Assembly: GCA_025453925.1 (NCBI GenBank)
Contig: JALOPK010000182.1
Span: forward strand, 1 to 6,707
Length of the DNA: 6,707 bases
Reading direction: 5' to 3'
DNA from: Candidatus Eiseniibacteriota bacterium
GTDB lineage: Bacteria; JAFGKV01
Shown here: positions 6,477 through 6,707 of the stretch, piece after piece
Position numbering within the stretch: the stretch's first letter is position 1
Layout of the letters: each line of letters starts with the position of its first letter
The notes under the pieces: model-generated
Databases searched by the model: none
Seen by the model: only the letters and a program-made list of their open reading frames with translations
Told to the model about the DNA's origin: nothing
Translations under genes and position numbers: made by a program

Positions 6477-6707
6477 CCCACGTCCTCCGATCTGTCGCCA
6501 CAATGCTGATCCTCTCCGTGTCCGTCGCGAGCGGCGCCGCGCTGAAGTTCGCCTCCCTGGCTCCAGAAGGCACGAGCTGGATGAAAGAGATGCACGCCCT
6601 CGCCGAGGACATAGCCCTAGCGACGGGCAACCGCGTCACGCTGAAGCTCTACCCGGGCGGCGTCGCCGGAGACGAACGCGACGTGTTGCGCAAGATCCAG
6701 GTCGGGC
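6473..6707 (+). CDS. TRAP transporter solute-binding protein, DctP-like (TatP type), C-terminus cut off by the window edge
   Basis: Seventy-eight full codons are visible. A Sec signal peptide (MTHVLRSVATMLILSVSVAS, cleavage probably near the GAA at 21-23) is followed by LKFASLAPEGTSWMKEM (24-40). This is the first strand and helix of DctP-family binding proteins. LATGNRVTLKLYPGGVAGDE (49-68) follows, corresponding to the family's typical T-G...V....YPGG..G-E stretch, and then RDVLRKIQVG. Full-length members have about 320-340 residues, so most of the gene, including the substrate-binding Arg that many members carry, lies beyond the edge and the ligand cannot be guessed. It probably works with the TatT-like lipoprotein in front of it and with DctQ/DctM membrane subunits expected downstream. 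The ATG overlaps the upstream stop by 4 nt. Confidence 0.88.
   Translation, partial: MTHVLRSVATMLILSVSVASGAALKFASLAPEGTSWMKEMHALAEDIALATGNRVTLKLYPGGVAGDERDVLRKIQVG

Noticed and set aside
1-6707. CRISPR arrays, tRNA or rRNA genes, insertion sequences and factor-independent terminators
   Set aside because: I saw no regular direct repeats, no cloverleaf or rRNA-like stretches, no transposase frame or terminal inverted repeats, and no GC hairpin with a T-run. This was judged by eye, so weak structures could be missed.

Overview
The window is GC-rich and tightly packed. It comes from a Gram-negative (diderm) bacterium: it carries both LptF/LptG-type permeases of the lipopolysaccharide exporter and the start of a periplasmic-binding-protein transporter. 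Codons mostly end in G or C, and GTG starts are used at least three times. The exact lineage cannot be read from the sequence. The long LptF (448 aa, against about 366 in E. coli) and the TatT-DctP pair suggest a lineage outside the classical gamma-proteobacteria, such as a deltaproteobacterial-type or FCB-related uncultured phylum. That placement is inference only.

Layout: two divergent transcription units share a control region of about 145 bp (5486-5630). The minus-strand unit reads from 5485 to the left edge and holds five genes in a row: a DUF362/4Fe-4S ferredoxin-domain protein (4421-5485), LptF (3071-4417), LptG (1998-3074), a DUF2142-type polytopic membrane protein of GT-C glycosyltransferase type (273-1991), and the first 92 codons of a small membrane-anchored or secreted protein that runs off the left edge (1-276). 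The gene joints are +3 nt, a GTGA overlap, +6 nt and an ATGA overlap, so this is almost certainly one translationally coupled operon. No terminator is seen inside it.

The plus-strand unit holds a TatT-like lipoprotein (5631-6476). It overlaps by ATGA a DctP-like TRAP-transporter solute-binding protein (6473 to the right edge, N-terminal 78 codons only). Together they look like the periplasmic half of a TPR-protein-associated TRAP transporter (TPAT). The membrane DctQ/DctM genes would be expected just beyond the right edge.

Functionally, LptF and LptG together form the inner-membrane part of the LptB2FG ABC exporter, which pulls LPS out of the inner membrane. The DUF2142 protein probably adds or polymerises sugar on an envelope glycan, which fits an LPS-linked operon. 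The role of the leading DUF362 Fe-S protein in such an operon is unexplained and is the least expected part of the arrangement. I see no mobile element, CRISPR array, tRNA or rRNA. Apart from the divergent control region, essentially every base is coding.
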